This document shows positions 1 to 8,796 of a stretch of DNA of 64,000 bases, piece after piece; within the stretch, counting starts at the first letter, position 1, and each line of letters starts with the position of its first letter. This DNA comes from Nocardia jejuensis NBRC 103114. GTDB taxonomy: Bacteria > Actinomycetota > Actinomycetes > Mycobacteriales > Mycobacteriaceae. Below the pieces are notes generated by a model that had not been told where the DNA came from, searched no databases, and saw only the letters and a list, made by a program, of their open reading frames with translations. Location: positions 102,649 to 166,648 of the forward strand of contig NZ_BDBU01000032.1 in assembly GCF_001613145.1 (NCBI RefSeq), in the 5' to 3' direction. Made by a program: the position numbers and the translations under genes.

Positions 1-1
1 T

Positions 2-820
2 GAGCGCAGCGAACGCCCAGCCGGCGCCGTTGATCTGTCCGTCGCCCCCGAGATCGTCACGGGGCACAACCTGCTCGCGGGCAAGACCGCGGTCGTCACC
101 GCGGCGGCGGGTACCGGCATCGGTTCCGCGACCGCGCGCCGCCTGCTCTCCGAGGGCGCGGATGTCGTCGTGTCGGACTGGCACGAGCGTCGGCTCAAGG
201 AGACCGAAGAGGCGCTGAAGGCCGAATTCCCGGACCGCAGAATCGCTTCCGTGGTCTGCGACGTGAGCAGCACCGAACAGGTGGATCAGTTGATCACCGC
301 GGCCGTGCGGGCGCTGGGCCGGATCGACATCATGGTCAACAACGCCGGCCTGGGCGGTGAGACGCCGGTCGTGGACATGACCGACGAGCAGTGGGACAAG
401 GTCCTGGACATCACCTTGAACGGGACCTTCCGCGCCACCCGCGCGGTGCTGCGGTACTTCCGCGAGGCCGGGCACGGCGGCGTCGTGGTCAACAACGCCA
501 GCGTGCTGGGTTGGCGCGCGCAGCACGGCCAGGCGCATTACGCCGCGGCCAAGGCGGGCGTCATGGCGCTGACCCGATGCAGCGCCGTCGAGGCCGCCGA
601 GTACGGCGTGCGGATCAATGCCGTGGCCCCGAGCATCGCGCGGCACGCGTTCCTGGACAAGGTGTCCTCGAGCGATCTGCTGGATCGCTTGGCCGCCGGT
701 GAGGCGTTCGGTCGCGCGGCCGAGCCGTGGGAGGTCGCGGCGACCATCGCCATGCTGGCGAGTGATTACACCTCGTACCTGACGGGTGAGGTGGTTTCCA
801 TCTCCAGTCAGCGCGCCTGA
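2..820 (+). CDS. ipdF: Short-chain dehydrogenase IpdF (5' end outside window)
   Basis: An open frame enters from the left edge and ends at TGA 818-820, leaving 272 visible residues; the start codon lies outside. The Rossmann fold is clear: TAAAGTGIG cofactor loop, NNAG, and a YAAAK catalytic motif. The stretch GWRAQHGQAHYAAAKAGVMALTRCSA and the C-terminal TGEVVSIS follow mycobacterial IpdF (Rv3559c) closely. IpdF oxidises the 5-hydroxyl of the 5-OH-HIC-CoA intermediate of steroid C/D-ring degradation. The gene ends at a hairpin terminator, and the steroid genes kstR2 and fadA6 follow after one unrelated gene. The family is certain; the ortholog call rests on recalled sequence and context. Confidence 0.88.
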   Translation, partial: ERSERPAGAVDLSVAPEIVTGHNLLAGKTAVVTAAAGTGIGSATARRLLSEGADVVVSDWHERRLKETEEALKAEFPDRRIASVVCDVSSTEQVDQLITAAVRALGRIDIMVNNAGLGGETPVVDMTDEQWDKVLDITLNGTFRATRAVLRYFREAGHGGVVVNNASVLGWRAQHGQAHYAAAKAGVMALTRCSAVEAAEYGVRINAVAPSIARHAFLDKVSSSDLLDRLAAGEAFGRAAEPWEVAATIAMLASDYTSYLTGEVVSISSQRA

Positions 821-847
821 GTGCTGTCCGTTTAGTCCGTATTTACC

Positions 848-888
848 TGTGGCCCCGCCCGATTACCGGGTGGGGCCACAGCTCTTTC
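848..888 (+). terminator. Terminator after ipdF
   Basis: A 13-bp stem (848-860 with 868-880, one G-T pair) closes a 7-nt loop and is followed by a short T-containing tail. The rest of the 821-1124 gap shows nothing recognisable apart from a GAAGGG ribosome binding site just before 1125. Confidence 0.7.
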
Positions 889-1124
889 GCCGCGATTGCC
901 GATAGCGGAGCTGATTACCGCTCCGCGCAATCGAATTCGTGCATTCGCCCGATGTGGAAAGCCGTGCCCACGGGTCGCAGTTTTTCTCACCGAGCGTGCC
1001 GAAGGCCGCGGCGGAGCGCTTTTTATTCGCGGCGGGCCCTTCTGGGGAAAAAGGCTGGCGCGCTATCGGTGTCCCTGTGCAATCCTGGGATAGGCCGGTT
1101 CCGCACAGTCGAAGGGCACGACCC

Positions 1125-1880
1125 ATGGGTCCGGATCGCCGTTACGAAGCAACCCACGAACAAGCCCGCGAGGAATTGGAACTCGAGCTCGTCCGCGAGG
1201 TGGTCCTCGCGCGCCGCAGGCTCGACAACGTAGTTCTGGCCGCACTGACATTGGGTGCGGAATTGCTCGAACACGACTCCGAGCGGGCCACCGCGATGCG
1301 GGCCGCGCAGATCCTGGAGCAGCACGCCGTCGACGAGAGCGATATCGCTCGCGATCCTCGCGGCGCCCTGAACCGGGACATGATGCGAGACCGCCGGCGC
1401 GCCTATCGGATCGGCCTCGCGCGTGAGGCGGGCCATGGAGATTCCGAAGCCGAGCAGCGGCGCCGAAGACAGACGGCGCTCCTGCGGGAAGTGCGCTCCG
1501 ACCTACTCGAGGTGGTGCGCGACTGCGGCAGGCTCAGCGTCGATCACGTCGCTTTCACCGATGTCATCGCGCAGGGATTATGCGCCGCCACCGATAAACT
1601 GGTCATCGGCGCGGATATGGAGACATACCGAGCCTGGCAACGCGGAATGATTCTCAAGATCACCGAAGAACCCAGCCCCGACGGCGGTCCACCCCGCGTC
1701 ATGGCAACGGTCGATGCCGGCCCCGGCCGCGGTCTCCTCACCGTCGAATGGGACAGCCAGGAACGACGCCTGGCGCTCGTGGCAAGAATGGCCCGAGCCG
1801 GAATTTCCCCGGTAATAATCTGCGACCGCCTACTCGCCGACTTATCCGTATCGTCCCCGCTGCGCTACTCGGTGCGCTGA
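1125..1880 (+). CDS. Hypothetical protein, 251 aa
   Basis: I do not recognise this protein. The start at 1125 is preferred over the in-frame ATG at 939 because GAAGGG lies about 8 nt upstream and the intervening 62 codons look unlike a protein. The N-terminal ~130 residues are strongly charged and probably helical (repeated E/R runs), followed by a mixed alpha/beta C-terminal part. There are no obvious signal peptide, membrane helix or catalytic motif. It lies between ipdF and kstR2 but has no recognisable role in steroid metabolism, so it is probably an inserted lineage-specific gene. Confidence 0.6.
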   Translation: MGPDRRYEATHEQAREELELELVREVVLARRRLDNVVLAALTLGAELLEHDSERATAMRAAQILEQHAVDESDIARDPRGALNRDMMRDRRRAYRIGLAREAGHGDSEAEQRRRRQTALLREVRSDLLEVVRDCGRLSVDHVAFTDVIAQGLCAATDKLVIGADMETYRAWQRGMILKITEEPSPDGGPPRVMATVDAGPGRGLLTVEWDSQERRLALVARMARAGISPVIICDRLLADLSVSSPLRYSVR

Positions 1881-2045
1881 GACCCGAACCGGGTCCCGGG
1901 CGAAGGTCTGCGTGCGGTCCGAAGGTTGGTGCGGTCGGCGTGAAGCCTCGAAAGGGTCCGGGCGGAGCCTGAACGGGGTCCGGGGCGAAGCCCCGAACGC
2001 TCACCCCGGGGGTTCGGGGGCGGAGCCCCCCCCTGAGAGCTACGA
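1881..2045. repeat. GC-rich hairpin cluster
   Basis: The stretch contains repeated motifs of the form CGGGGCGAAGCCCCG and GGGGGCGGAGCCCCC that can fold into short hairpins, interleaved with CCGAAC/CCGGG repeats. Such elements are common between actinobacterial genes. It could act as a terminator for the upstream hypothetical gene. No coding sequence is convincing here. Confidence 0.5.
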
Positions 2046-2062
2046 GAGTCGGACTCCCCTCG

Positions 2063-2080
2063 ACCAAGCAAATGCTTGGT
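2063..2080. promoter_or_regulatory. KstR2-type operator upstream of kstR2
   Basis: ACCAAGCAAATGCTTGGT is an 8-2-8 inverted repeat. Its right 14 bp (2067-2080) match the KstR2 consensus AnCAAGnnCTTGnT with one mismatch (CAAA for CAAG). It lies 14 bp upstream of the kstR2 GTG start, consistent with autorepression. A nearly identical 18-mer occurs at 11271-11288. Confidence 0.82.
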
Positions 2081-2082
2081 TG

Positions 2083-2088
2083 TATATT
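2083..2088 (+). promoter_or_regulatory. Candidate -10 hexamer (TATATT) of kstR2
   Basis: TATATT ends 6 nt before the GTG start codon, so transcription would begin at or next to the start codon and the mRNA would be leaderless, which is common in this group. The KstR2-type operator would then cover the -35 region. This is inference from sequence only. Confidence 0.45.
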
Positions 2089-2094
2089 GGGGCG

Positions 2095-2709
2095 GTGACC
2101 CCACCATCAGACCCGTCCAAATCGGCGCGACGCAACGAACTGCTCGGCCTGGCAGCCGGTCTGTTCGCCGAGCGTGGCCTACGCGCCACCACGGTCCGCG
2201 ACATTGCGGACGCGGCGGGAATTCTATCGGGGAGTCTCTACCACCACTTCGATTCCAAGGAAGCGATGGTGGACGAAATTCTGCGCAGCTTCCTGGACGA
2301 CCTGTTCGGACACTACCGGGAGATCGTCGGCTCGGGCCTGCCGGCCCGCGACACCCTCGAGGCCCTGGTGATCGCCTCCTACGAATCGTTCGACCGTTCG
2401 CACGCCGCCGTGGCCATCTACCAGGCCGAAGCCAAACGTCTCAGCGGCACACCGCGATTCGGCTACATCGACGAGTACAACAAGGAGTTCCGCGAGCTGT
2501 GGCACCAGGTGCTGACCACCGGCGTCGCCGACGGCAGTTTCCGCGCGGAACTCGATATCGAACTGGCCTACCGGTTCCTGCGCGACACCGTGTGGGTGTC
2601 GGTGCGCTGGTACCAGCCCGGCGGCCGGATCACCGTCGACAGCCTGGCCAAGCAGTACCTGACCATCGTCCTGGACGGGCTCACCGCGCCCGATCAGCGC
2701 AGCAGCTAG
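2095..2709 (+). CDS. kstR2: TetR-family repressor KstR2
   Basis: This 204-residue TetR regulator has an N-terminal HTH (FAERGLRATTVRDIADAAG then GSLYHHFDSKEAMVDEIL) matching mycobacterial KstR2 (Rv3557c), and a C-terminal ligand domain with the KstR2-like stretch RDTVWVSVRWYQPGG. KstR2 represses the C/D-ring genes and is released by HIP-CoA. The GTG at 2095 is chosen because it directly follows the operator; an in-frame upstream extension would translate through the operator and GC-rich repeats. fadA6 follows after 40 bp and is probably co-transcribed. Confidence 0.92.
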   Translation: MTPPSDPSKSARRNELLGLAAGLFAERGLRATTVRDIADAAGILSGSLYHHFDSKEAMVDEILRSFLDDLFGHYREIVGSGLPARDTLEALVIASYESFDRSHAAVAIYQAEAKRLSGTPRFGYIDEYNKEFRELWHQVLTTGVADGSFRAELDIELAYRFLRDTVWVSVRWYQPGGRITVDSLAKQYLTIVLDGLTAPDQRSS

Positions 2710-2749
2710 CTCAACACAGCCCGGAAGCTTTCAGCAGTAGGAGTTTCAC

Positions 2750-3934
2750 ATGTCAGCACCGTCCCGCCGTCAGTACTCGCCCGTGCGTGAGGCGTATGTC
2801 ATCGACGCCGTGCGCACGCCGGTCGGCAAGCGCGGCGGTTCGCTCGCCGGCGTGCACCCGGCCGATCTGGGTGCGGCGGCGCTGAAGGGACTCATGGGCC
2901 GCAGCACGCTGGACCCGAGGTTCGTCGACGACGTGGTCTTCGGTTGCTGCGACACCATCGGCCCGCAGGCCGGAAACATCGCTCGCTCTTCGTGGTTGGC
3001 GGCCGGTTACCCGGAATCGGTGCCGGGCGTGACGGTGGACCGCCAGTGCGGATCCTCGCAGCAGGCGATCTCCTTCGGCGCGCAGGCCATCATGTCCGGC
3101 ACCGCCGAGGTGATCGTCGCGGGCGGCATCCAGAACATGAGCGCCATCCCGATCTCCTCGGCCATGCTGGCTGGGCAGCAGTACGGCTTCGAGGGCCCGT
3201 TCGTGGGCGCGCACGGCTGGGACCACCGCTACGGCACCGGTGAAGTGTCGCAGTTCAATTCGGCGAACATGATCGCCGAGAAGTGGGACATCTCGCGCAC
3301 CGATATGGAGGAGTGGGCGTTGCGCAGCAACGAGCGCGCCCGCAAGGCCATCGTCGACGGCAAGTTCGATCGCGAGATCGTCGCGGTCGGTGATTTCTGG
3401 ATCGACGAGTGCCCGCGCGAGACCACCATGGAGAAGATGGCCGGGCTCAAGCCGCTGGCCGAGGGCAGCCGCATCACCGCCGCGGTCGCCAGCCAGATCT
3501 CCGACGGATCCGCGGCCACCCTGCTCGCCTCGGAGTGGGCGGTGCAGGAATACGGCCTCACCCCGCGCGCTCGTATCCACCACGTGAGCGCACGCGGCGC
3601 GGACCCGATCATGATGCTCACCGCGCCGATCCCGGCCACCAAGTGGGCGCTGGAGAAGACCGGCCTGAGCATCGACGACATGGATGTCATCGAGATCAAC
3701 GAGGCCTTCGCCTCGGTGGTGCTGGCCTGGCTGAAGGACACCGGCGCGAATCCGGACAAGGTCAACGTCAACGGCGGCGCGATCGCGCTGGGCCACCCCC
3801 TGGGCGCCACCGGCGCGAAGCTCTTCGCCTCGCTGCTCAACGAGCTGGAGCGGGTGAACGGTCGCTACGGCATGCTCACCATCTGTGAGGGCGGCGGCAC
3901 GGCCAACGTCACCATCATCGAGCGCCTCGGCTGA
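2750..3934 (+). CDS. fadA6: Steroid C/D-ring thiolase FadA6
   Basis: This 394-residue thiolase has the nucleophile Cys100 (RQCGSSQQA), NEAF at 317-320, His349 in ALGHPLGATGA and Cys379 in CEGGGTAN. FadA6 (Rv3556c) cleaves the acyl-CoA formed when IpdAB opens the last steroid ring, releasing acetyl-CoA. A TAGGAG ribosome binding site precedes the ATG. It lies in the kstR2 operon, as in mycobacteria, and is followed by a strong terminator. The thiolase family is certain; the ortholog assignment relies on context. Confidence 0.92.
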   Translation: MSAPSRRQYSPVREAYVIDAVRTPVGKRGGSLAGVHPADLGAAALKGLMGRSTLDPRFVDDVVFGCCDTIGPQAGNIARSSWLAAGYPESVPGVTVDRQCGSSQQAISFGAQAIMSGTAEVIVAGGIQNMSAIPISSAMLAGQQYGFEGPFVGAHGWDHRYGTGEVSQFNSANMIAEKWDISRTDMEEWALRSNERARKAIVDGKFDREIVAVGDFWIDECPRETTMEKMAGLKPLAEGSRITAAVASQISDGSAATLLASEWAVQEYGLTPRARIHHVSARGADPIMMLTAPIPATKWALEKTGLSIDDMDVIEINEAFASVVLAWLKDTGANPDKVNVNGGAIALGHPLGATGAKLFASLLNELERVNGRYGMLTICEGGGTANVTIIERLG

Positions 3935-3958
3935 AACCCGCTGCGCCGGTAGGCATTC

Positions 3959-3998
3959 GGAGCCGCACACCGTGAACGGTGTGCGGCTCCTGCTTTTT
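3959..3998 (+). terminator. Rho-independent terminator after fadA6
   Basis: A perfect 14-bp stem (3959-3972 with 3977-3990), TGAA loop and TGCTTTTT tail follow the fadA6 stop by 24 bp. The remaining DNA up to 4202 carries only a ribosome binding site. Confidence 0.9.
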
Positions 3999-4202
3999 CG
4001 GTCACCGCATCCGCCCGGATACCTTCCGGGCGGCCCGATCAGGGGGCGCGTCGTCCGCCCGAGGCCGCGACTCCGTCGGCCGTGCCCCACCGCCGTAGTC
4101 CCGTCCGCGACGAGAGCCCGGGCCGGGACTGCGGTGTCCGGGCGTTTGCCGGGATTACGATTGCCGGGATTGTCCCCATCCGAGGAGAAAGCGGGCGGCG
4201 AA

Positions 4203-5588
4203 ATGGATCTGGGTGTCCGCTGGAAACTGCACGGTGGGGACGGGCGTACGCCCGCGCCGGGCGCGGTGGTCGCGCCGGACGAGCGGTTGACGTGGCCGCG
4301 CACGCTCGGGCTCGGCGCGCAGCACGTGGTCGCCATGTTCGGGGCCAGTTTCGTGGCGCCCGTGCTGATGGGGCTGGACCCCAATCTGGCGATCATGATG
4401 TCCGGCGTCGCGACGATCGTGTTCCTGCTCGCCACCCGCGGCCGGGTGCCGAGCTATCTCGGTTGTTCGCTGTCGTTCGTCGGTGTGGCGGCGGTGATCC
4501 GGGCACAGGGCGGCGATAGCGCGACGGTTACCGGGGCCTGTCTGGCCGTGGGCGCGGTGCTGTTCCTGATCGGCCTGGCCGTGCAGAAGTTCGGGGCGCG
4601 AATCATTCACGCCGCCATGCCGCCGGTGGTGACCGGTGCGGTGGTGATGCTGATCGGATTCAATCTGGCTCCGGTGACCGCCTCGACCTATTGGCCGCAG
4701 GACCAGTGGACGGCGCTGCTGGTCATGCTGTTCACCGGCCTCGGGGTGGTCGCGCTGCGTGGATTCTTCTCGCGCATAGCGATTTTCCTGGGCCTGGTGT
4801 TCGGCTACGGCCTCTCGTGGCTGCTCGATCGCGTGTTCGGCACGATCCATTCGGCGGACGGCACCGGCGCGGTGAGCGATCACTGGCGGCTGGATCTGTC
4901 CGGTGTGGCGCACGCGGAGTGGATCGGTCTGCCGCAATTACACGCGCCCTCGTTCGAATTCTCGGCGGTGCTGGTGGCGCTGCCGGTGGTGATCGCGCTG
5001 GTCGCGGAGAACGCCGGGCACGTGAAGGCGGTCGGTGAGATCACCGGCAGGTCGCTCGACGACAAGCTCGGCACCGCCATCGCCGCGGACGGTGCGGCCT
5101 CCATGCTCTCCACCGCGGTCGGCGGCCCGCCCAACACCACGTATTCGGAGAACATCGGCGTCATGGCCGCCACCCGGGTCTATTCGACCGCGGCCTATTG
5201 GGCCGCAGCGGGTTTCGCGCTGCTGTTCGGTCTGTGCCCGAAGTTCGGCGCGGTGGTCGCGGCCATTCCCGGCGGCGTCCTGGGCGGCATCACGGTCATT
5301 CTCTACGGCATGATCGGCCTGCTCGGCGCGCAGATCTGGACCAATGCCGGAGTGGATCTGCGCAATCCGCTGAATCTGGTGCCCGCCGCCGCCGGTCTGA
5401 TCATCGGCATCGGCAATGTCAGCATGAAGTTCACCGACTCCTTCACTCTCAGCGGGATCGCGCTGGGCACGGTGGTCGTCATCACCGGCTATCACGCCCT
5501 GCGACTGCTCGCTCCCGCGCACTTCAAGGTCTCCGAACCCCTGTTGGACGAGGGCACCTCCTCGTACGACGAGCACGATCAGCGCTGA
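4203..5588 (+). CDS. uraA: Uracil/xanthine (NCS2) permease
   Basis: A 461-residue inner-membrane transporter with about 14 hydrophobic segments. Family signatures include the N-terminal QHVVAMFGASFVAPVLMG, AENAGHVKAVGEITG (TM8 region, with the acidic residue used in nucleobase binding) and GGPPNTTYSENIG (TM10 region). NCS2/UraA proteins import uracil with a proton. The ATG at 4203 is preceded by GAGGAG and starts at the usual family position; the longer frame from 3885 overlaps fadA6 and is rejected. It has no visible link to the steroid genes. Substrate (uracil versus another nucleobase) is inferred. Confidence 0.85.
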   Translation: MDLGVRWKLHGGDGRTPAPGAVVAPDERLTWPRTLGLGAQHVVAMFGASFVAPVLMGLDPNLAIMMSGVATIVFLLATRGRVPSYLGCSLSFVGVAAVIRAQGGDSATVTGACLAVGAVLFLIGLAVQKFGARIIHAAMPPVVTGAVVMLIGFNLAPVTASTYWPQDQWTALLVMLFTGLGVVALRGFFSRIAIFLGLVFGYGLSWLLDRVFGTIHSADGTGAVSDHWRLDLSGVAHAEWIGLPQLHAPSFEFSAVLVALPVVIALVAENAGHVKAVGEITGRSLDDKLGTAIAADGAASMLSTAVGGPPNTTYSENIGVMAATRVYSTAAYWAAAGFALLFGLCPKFGAVVAAIPGGVLGGITVILYGMIGLLGAQIWTNAGVDLRNPLNLVPAAAGLIIGIGNVSMKFTDSFTLSGIALGTVVVITGYHALRLLAPAHFKVSEPLLDEGTSSYDEHDQR

Positions 5589-5737
5589 GAGTCGCGGGCG
5601 CTCGAGCCGAGATGCGCGACTCGATCGGATCGGCTTCGCTCTGCGCGCAGGGTGTTGCCCGTCAGGTTCGCGGTCGGTTCGTAGCGGGCGGGGCCGATCT
5701 GCGTCGGCCGGGGCGGTCGGCGGTGCCGGTGAGTCGC

Positions 5738-6607
5738 TCAGCCGGTTGCCGCGTCGCTGGCGGTATCGGCAAGTTGAACCTGAGAGTGGGGGAGCGGCAG
5801 CAGCATCCACGACTGGTCGACGATGTAGCTGGGATGGTGTGAGGCCTCCGGATCCGCCGCCAGTCCCTCGACGCGGGTCCACCGATCACCGCCGCACGCG
5901 ATGATGTCGGTATAGCGGTAGTGCAGGTGCCCGTGCACGAGCAGGGTCGGCCGCAGCGCCCACACCAGCCGCTGGATGCGGTCCTGGTTCGGGAAGCACT
6001 CGGGCTTGTTCTTGCGGTTGAACTTCGGCTCGGTGGCACGCGGTTTGTCGTGTGTCAGAAGCACTTCCACCGGCGAGCTGTTCGCCTCGAGCAGGTCGGT
6101 CAGCTCGTTGTCGGTCATCTCCTCCTCCGGGAACCAGAGCATTCCCGAGGTGGCGGGCCGGCGTCTCGAACCGTAGCCGCGCCGCTTCTCGGCCTGCTCC
6201 TGCTTGCGCGCCTCCCGGGCGAGCCGCCAGCCCTTGTCGGTGGAGCGCGCACCGCCGAAGGCGGCGAAAGTGGTTCCGTCCCACGACCATCGGTGCCCGC
6301 GAGGCGCGTACCGCACGTGCTTGCGGCACATCAGGAAGCCCTCGTCGTCCGGCTTGCCGTCGTACATCTCGTGCAGCAGCGAGCTCTTGTCGTGATTGCC
6401 GTCCAGGAAGTAGACCGTCACCCCGGCCCGGCGGGCCGCCTTGTTCACCACGTCGAAGTACCGCCGTCCCGACGGCATGTGCTCCCAGGCTCCGAAATCG
6501 CCCACCACGAACATCCGTGCACAGTCGTGACGTGCGGCCATCTGCACCATGGCCAGGGCATGACTGCTGTTGCCATGTAGATCTCCGACAATCAAGACAT
6601 TCCCCAT
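5738..6607 (-). CDS. Metallophosphoesterase
   Basis: A 289-residue calcineurin-like phosphoesterase. Metal-binding motifs occur in order: GDLHGN (Asp9, His11), GDFG (Asp37), LDGNHDK (residues 69-74), LLTHDKPR and VHGHLH. This set predicts a dinuclear metal site that hydrolyses phosphomonoesters or diesters; the substrate is unknown. The ATG at 6607 places GD at the usual distance from the N-terminus. The gene is divergent from the SDR at 6692, with 84 bp between starts, and convergent to the permease. Confidence 0.8.
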   Translation of the reverse strand: MGNVLIVGDLHGNSSHALAMVQMAARHDCARMFVVGDFGAWEHMPSGRRYFDVVNKAARRAGVTVYFLDGNHDKSSLLHEMYDGKPDDEGFLMCRKHVRYAPRGHRWSWDGTTFAAFGGARSTDKGWRLAREARKQEQAEKRRGYGSRRRPATSGMLWFPEEEMTDNELTDLLEANSSPVEVLLTHDKPRATEPKFNRKNKPECFPNQDRIQRLVWALRPTLLVHGHLHYRYTDIIACGGDRWTRVEGLAADPEASHHPSYIVDQSWMLLPLPHSQVQLADTASDAATG

Positions 6608-6691
6608 CGCCACATGGTCGCAGTCCGATGGCCGGAAGGCACGCACAATACCGTCGTGCCGGATCCGAATGCCCTGATTAGGCTGCCGGTC

Positions 6692-7525
6692 ATGAGATCT
6701 GTTCTGGTTACCGGCGCGGCACGCGGAATCGGCAGGGCGATATGCCTGCGCCTGGCCCGGCAGGGCTGGACCGTCTACGCCGGGGTTCGCAAGCTGTCCG
6801 ATGCGGATGCCCTGGTGGCCGAGGCCCCCACCATCGTCCCGATCGTCCTCGACGTCACCGACGCCGAGCACATCGCCGCCCTCGACGAGGTTCTGCCCGC
6901 AGACCTCTACGCGGTCGTGAACAATGCCGGAATCGTCGCCGACGGTCCCGTCGAACTCCTGGATCTGGATGTGGTCCGCCAGGAGTTCGAGGTCAATGTC
7001 TTCGGTGCGCTGGCGGTCACCCAGGCGGTGCTGCCGCGCCTGCGCGCATCCACGGGCAGGGTCGTGTTCATCTCGTCGCTGTCGGGCCGCATCTCCACGC
7101 CGGGCACCGGTGCTTACAACTCCTCGAAGTACGCGCTCGAGGGGCTGGTGGACGCGCTGCGAGTAGAACTGCGCCCCTGGCGGATTCGTACCTCGCTGAT
7201 CGAGCCGGGGCCGATCGCGACCGACATGTGGTCCGACGCCGTCGATATGGTCGATCGCACCACCGCGGGCCTGACCGATGCCCAGCGTGACCTCTACGGC
7301 GGCCATCTGGCCGGTATGCGCAAGGTGGCCACACAGGTCCAGCGCATCGCCGCCCCGGTCGAGTCGGTAGTCGCCGAGGTGGAGAAAGCGCTGACGTCCT
7401 CGCGTCCCAAGGCTCGCTACGTGGTCGGCATCGTCAACAAGGTGCAGGCGCTGAGCACCCAGTTCACCCCGACCCCGGTGCTGGACGCGATCTTCGCGCT
7501 GGCCACGGGTATCCGCCGCAAGTAG
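6692..7525 (+). CDS. Short-chain dehydrogenase/reductase
   Basis: A 277-residue classical SDR: TGAARGIG cofactor motif near the N-terminus, NNAGIV, SSLSGRIS and YNSSK catalytic Tyr/Lys. SDRs oxidise or reduce alcohols and ketones with NAD(P)H. The C-terminal half resembles the retinol/17-beta-hydroxysteroid dehydrogenase-like branch, but the substrate cannot be read from sequence. The ATG at 6692 gives the Rossmann motif the standard N-terminal placement. It ends against a hairpin convergent to ipdC. Confidence 0.8.
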   Translation: MRSVLVTGAARGIGRAICLRLARQGWTVYAGVRKLSDADALVAEAPTIVPIVLDVTDAEHIAALDEVLPADLYAVVNNAGIVADGPVELLDLDVVRQEFEVNVFGALAVTQAVLPRLRASTGRVVFISSLSGRISTPGTGAYNSSKYALEGLVDALRVELRPWRIRTSLIEPGPIATDMWSDAVDMVDRTTAGLTDAQRDLYGGHLAGMRKVATQVQRIAAPVESVVAEVEKALTSSRPKARYVVGIVNKVQALSTQFTPTPVLDAIFALATGIRRK

Positions 7526-7543
7526 CCGCGCCGCGCGCACGAA

Positions 7544-7577
7544 GGCCGCCCCCGGGCGAGAGGTTCCGGGGGCGGCC
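7544..7577 (+). terminator. Terminator after SDR gene
   Basis: A 12-bp GC stem (7544-7555 with 7566-7577) and 10-nt loop lie 18 bp after the SDR stop. There is no T-run. Confidence 0.6.
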
Positions 7578-7672
7578 AGTGCGCTTCCGCAGCGAGTGCG
7601 GAGACGCAACGGATCGGTGGGTGTCCGATCCGTTCGATGCGCGGCCGATCGTGTCGGGCCGCGCAGTTCGGG

Positions 7673-7699
7673 ACGCCGCGGGCATCGAGCCCGCGGCGT
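7673..7699 (-). terminator. Terminator for the echA20-ipdABC operon
   Basis: An 11-bp perfect stem (7673-7683 with 7689-7699) with a 5-nt loop lies just downstream of ipdC on the minus strand. Confidence 0.6.
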
Positions 7700-7713
7700 G
7701 GAGGGAGGGCGTA

Positions 7714-8796
7714 TCAGGCGGTGGCGGTATCGCTCACGCGGTAGGTGGCGAGACTGTCGATGCGCGCGACGGCGTCGGTGATGATGCGGTCGATCAGGTC
7801 CTGCACGGTGGGCAGGTCTTCGATGATGCCCGCGACCTGACCGGAGGCGAGCACACCCGCGTGGGTATTGCCCTCCACCAGACCGGCTTTGAGCAGCATC
7901 GGAGTGTTGGCGGCCATGATCACCTGGGACCAGGTCAGGTCCTTGTGCTTGCGCATGGCGAGGCCGTCCTTGACCAGGGTGGTCCACTTCATGCCGGTCA
8001 TGCCCTTGAACTTCAGCGCATTGGACGCGGCCGCGGCGAATCCGCGTGCCCGGCCGGAGTTTTCGAGCTTCTGCACCAGTTCGGTGTTGAGCACCCGGTG
8101 CGGCATGCCGTCGACCTTGGTGGACACGACCGTGTCCTGCAGGCCGCGCGCCAGGTACTCCCGCTTCACCGCCTCCGGGACGCTGCTCTCCTGGGTGAGC
8201 AGGAAGCGGGTTCCCATCGCGACCCCGGCCGCGCCGTAGGACAGCGCGGCGGCCAGGCCACGGCCGTCGAAGAAGCCGCCACCGGCCACGACCGGGATGT
8301 CCACGGCGTCCAGCACCGACGGGAGCAGCAGGGTGGTCGCGACGGAACCGGTGTGGCCACCGCCCTCACCGCCCTGCACGATCACCGCGTCCGCACCCCA
8401 GGCCGCGACCTTCACCGCGTGCTTGGCCGCACCGATCGACGGAACCACCACCACGCCATTGTCTTTCAGGCGCGCGATGAGTTCCTTCTTGGGCGCGAGC
8501 GCGAAGGACGCGACCTTCACCCCTTCGCGAATGAGCAGTTCGATGCGCTCGGGAGCATCGAAGCCGTCGGCCCGGATGTTCACGCCGAACGGCTTGTCCG
8601 TCTGTGACTTGGTCTTGGCGATGGCCACTTCGAGTTCTTCGAAGGTCATCGTGGCCGAGGCCAGAATGCCGAGGCCGCCCGCGTTTGCGGTGGCCGCGAC
8701 CAGGCCGGGACCGGCCACCCAGCCCATGCCGGTCTGCACGATCGGGTGCTCGATGCCGACCAGCTCGGTCAGCGAGGTCTTCAGCCGAGCGCTCAT
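7714..8796 (-). CDS. ipdC: Nitronate-monooxygenase-family flavoenzyme IpdC
   Basis: This 360-residue NMO/2-nitropropane-dioxygenase-like TIM barrel shows QTGMGWVAGPGLVAATANAGGLG at the N-terminus and VIVQGGEGGGHTG plus VVAGGGFFDG, the FMN-phosphate-binding region. Its place after ipdA and ipdB identifies it as IpdC (Rv3553), a flavoenzyme acting on 5-OH-HIC-CoA in steroid C/D-ring degradation. Its ATG overlaps the ipdB stop (ATGA, 8793-8796), so translation is coupled. It is the last gene of the KstR2-type operon. Confidence 0.9.
   Translation of the reverse strand: MSARLKTSLTELVGIEHPIVQTGMGWVAGPGLVAATANAGGLGILASATMTFEELEVAIAKTKSQTDKPFGVNIRADGFDAPERIELLIREGVKVASFALAPKKELIARLKDNGVVVVPSIGAAKHAVKVAAWGADAVIVQGGEGGGHTGSVATTLLLPSVLDAVDIPVVAGGGFFDGRGLAAALSYGAAGVAMGTRFLLTQESSVPEAVKREYLARGLQDTVVSTKVDGMPHRVLNTELVQKLENSGRARGFAAAASNALKFKGMTGMKWTTLVKDGLAMRKHKDLTWSQVIMAANTPMLLKAGLVEGNTHAGVLASGQVAGIIEDLPTVQDLIDRIITDAVARIDSLATYRVSDTATA

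Noticed and set aside
2753..4435. 560-codon minus frame opposite fadA6
   Set aside because: High-GC shadow of a certain thiolase gene; arginine/glycine-rich translation with no domain.
5738..7987. Single 749-codon minus protein combining the phosphoesterase with a long N-terminus
   Set aside because: The N-terminal 460 codons are antisense to the SDR gene; the phosphoesterase motif GDLHGN begins at the internal ATG 6607.
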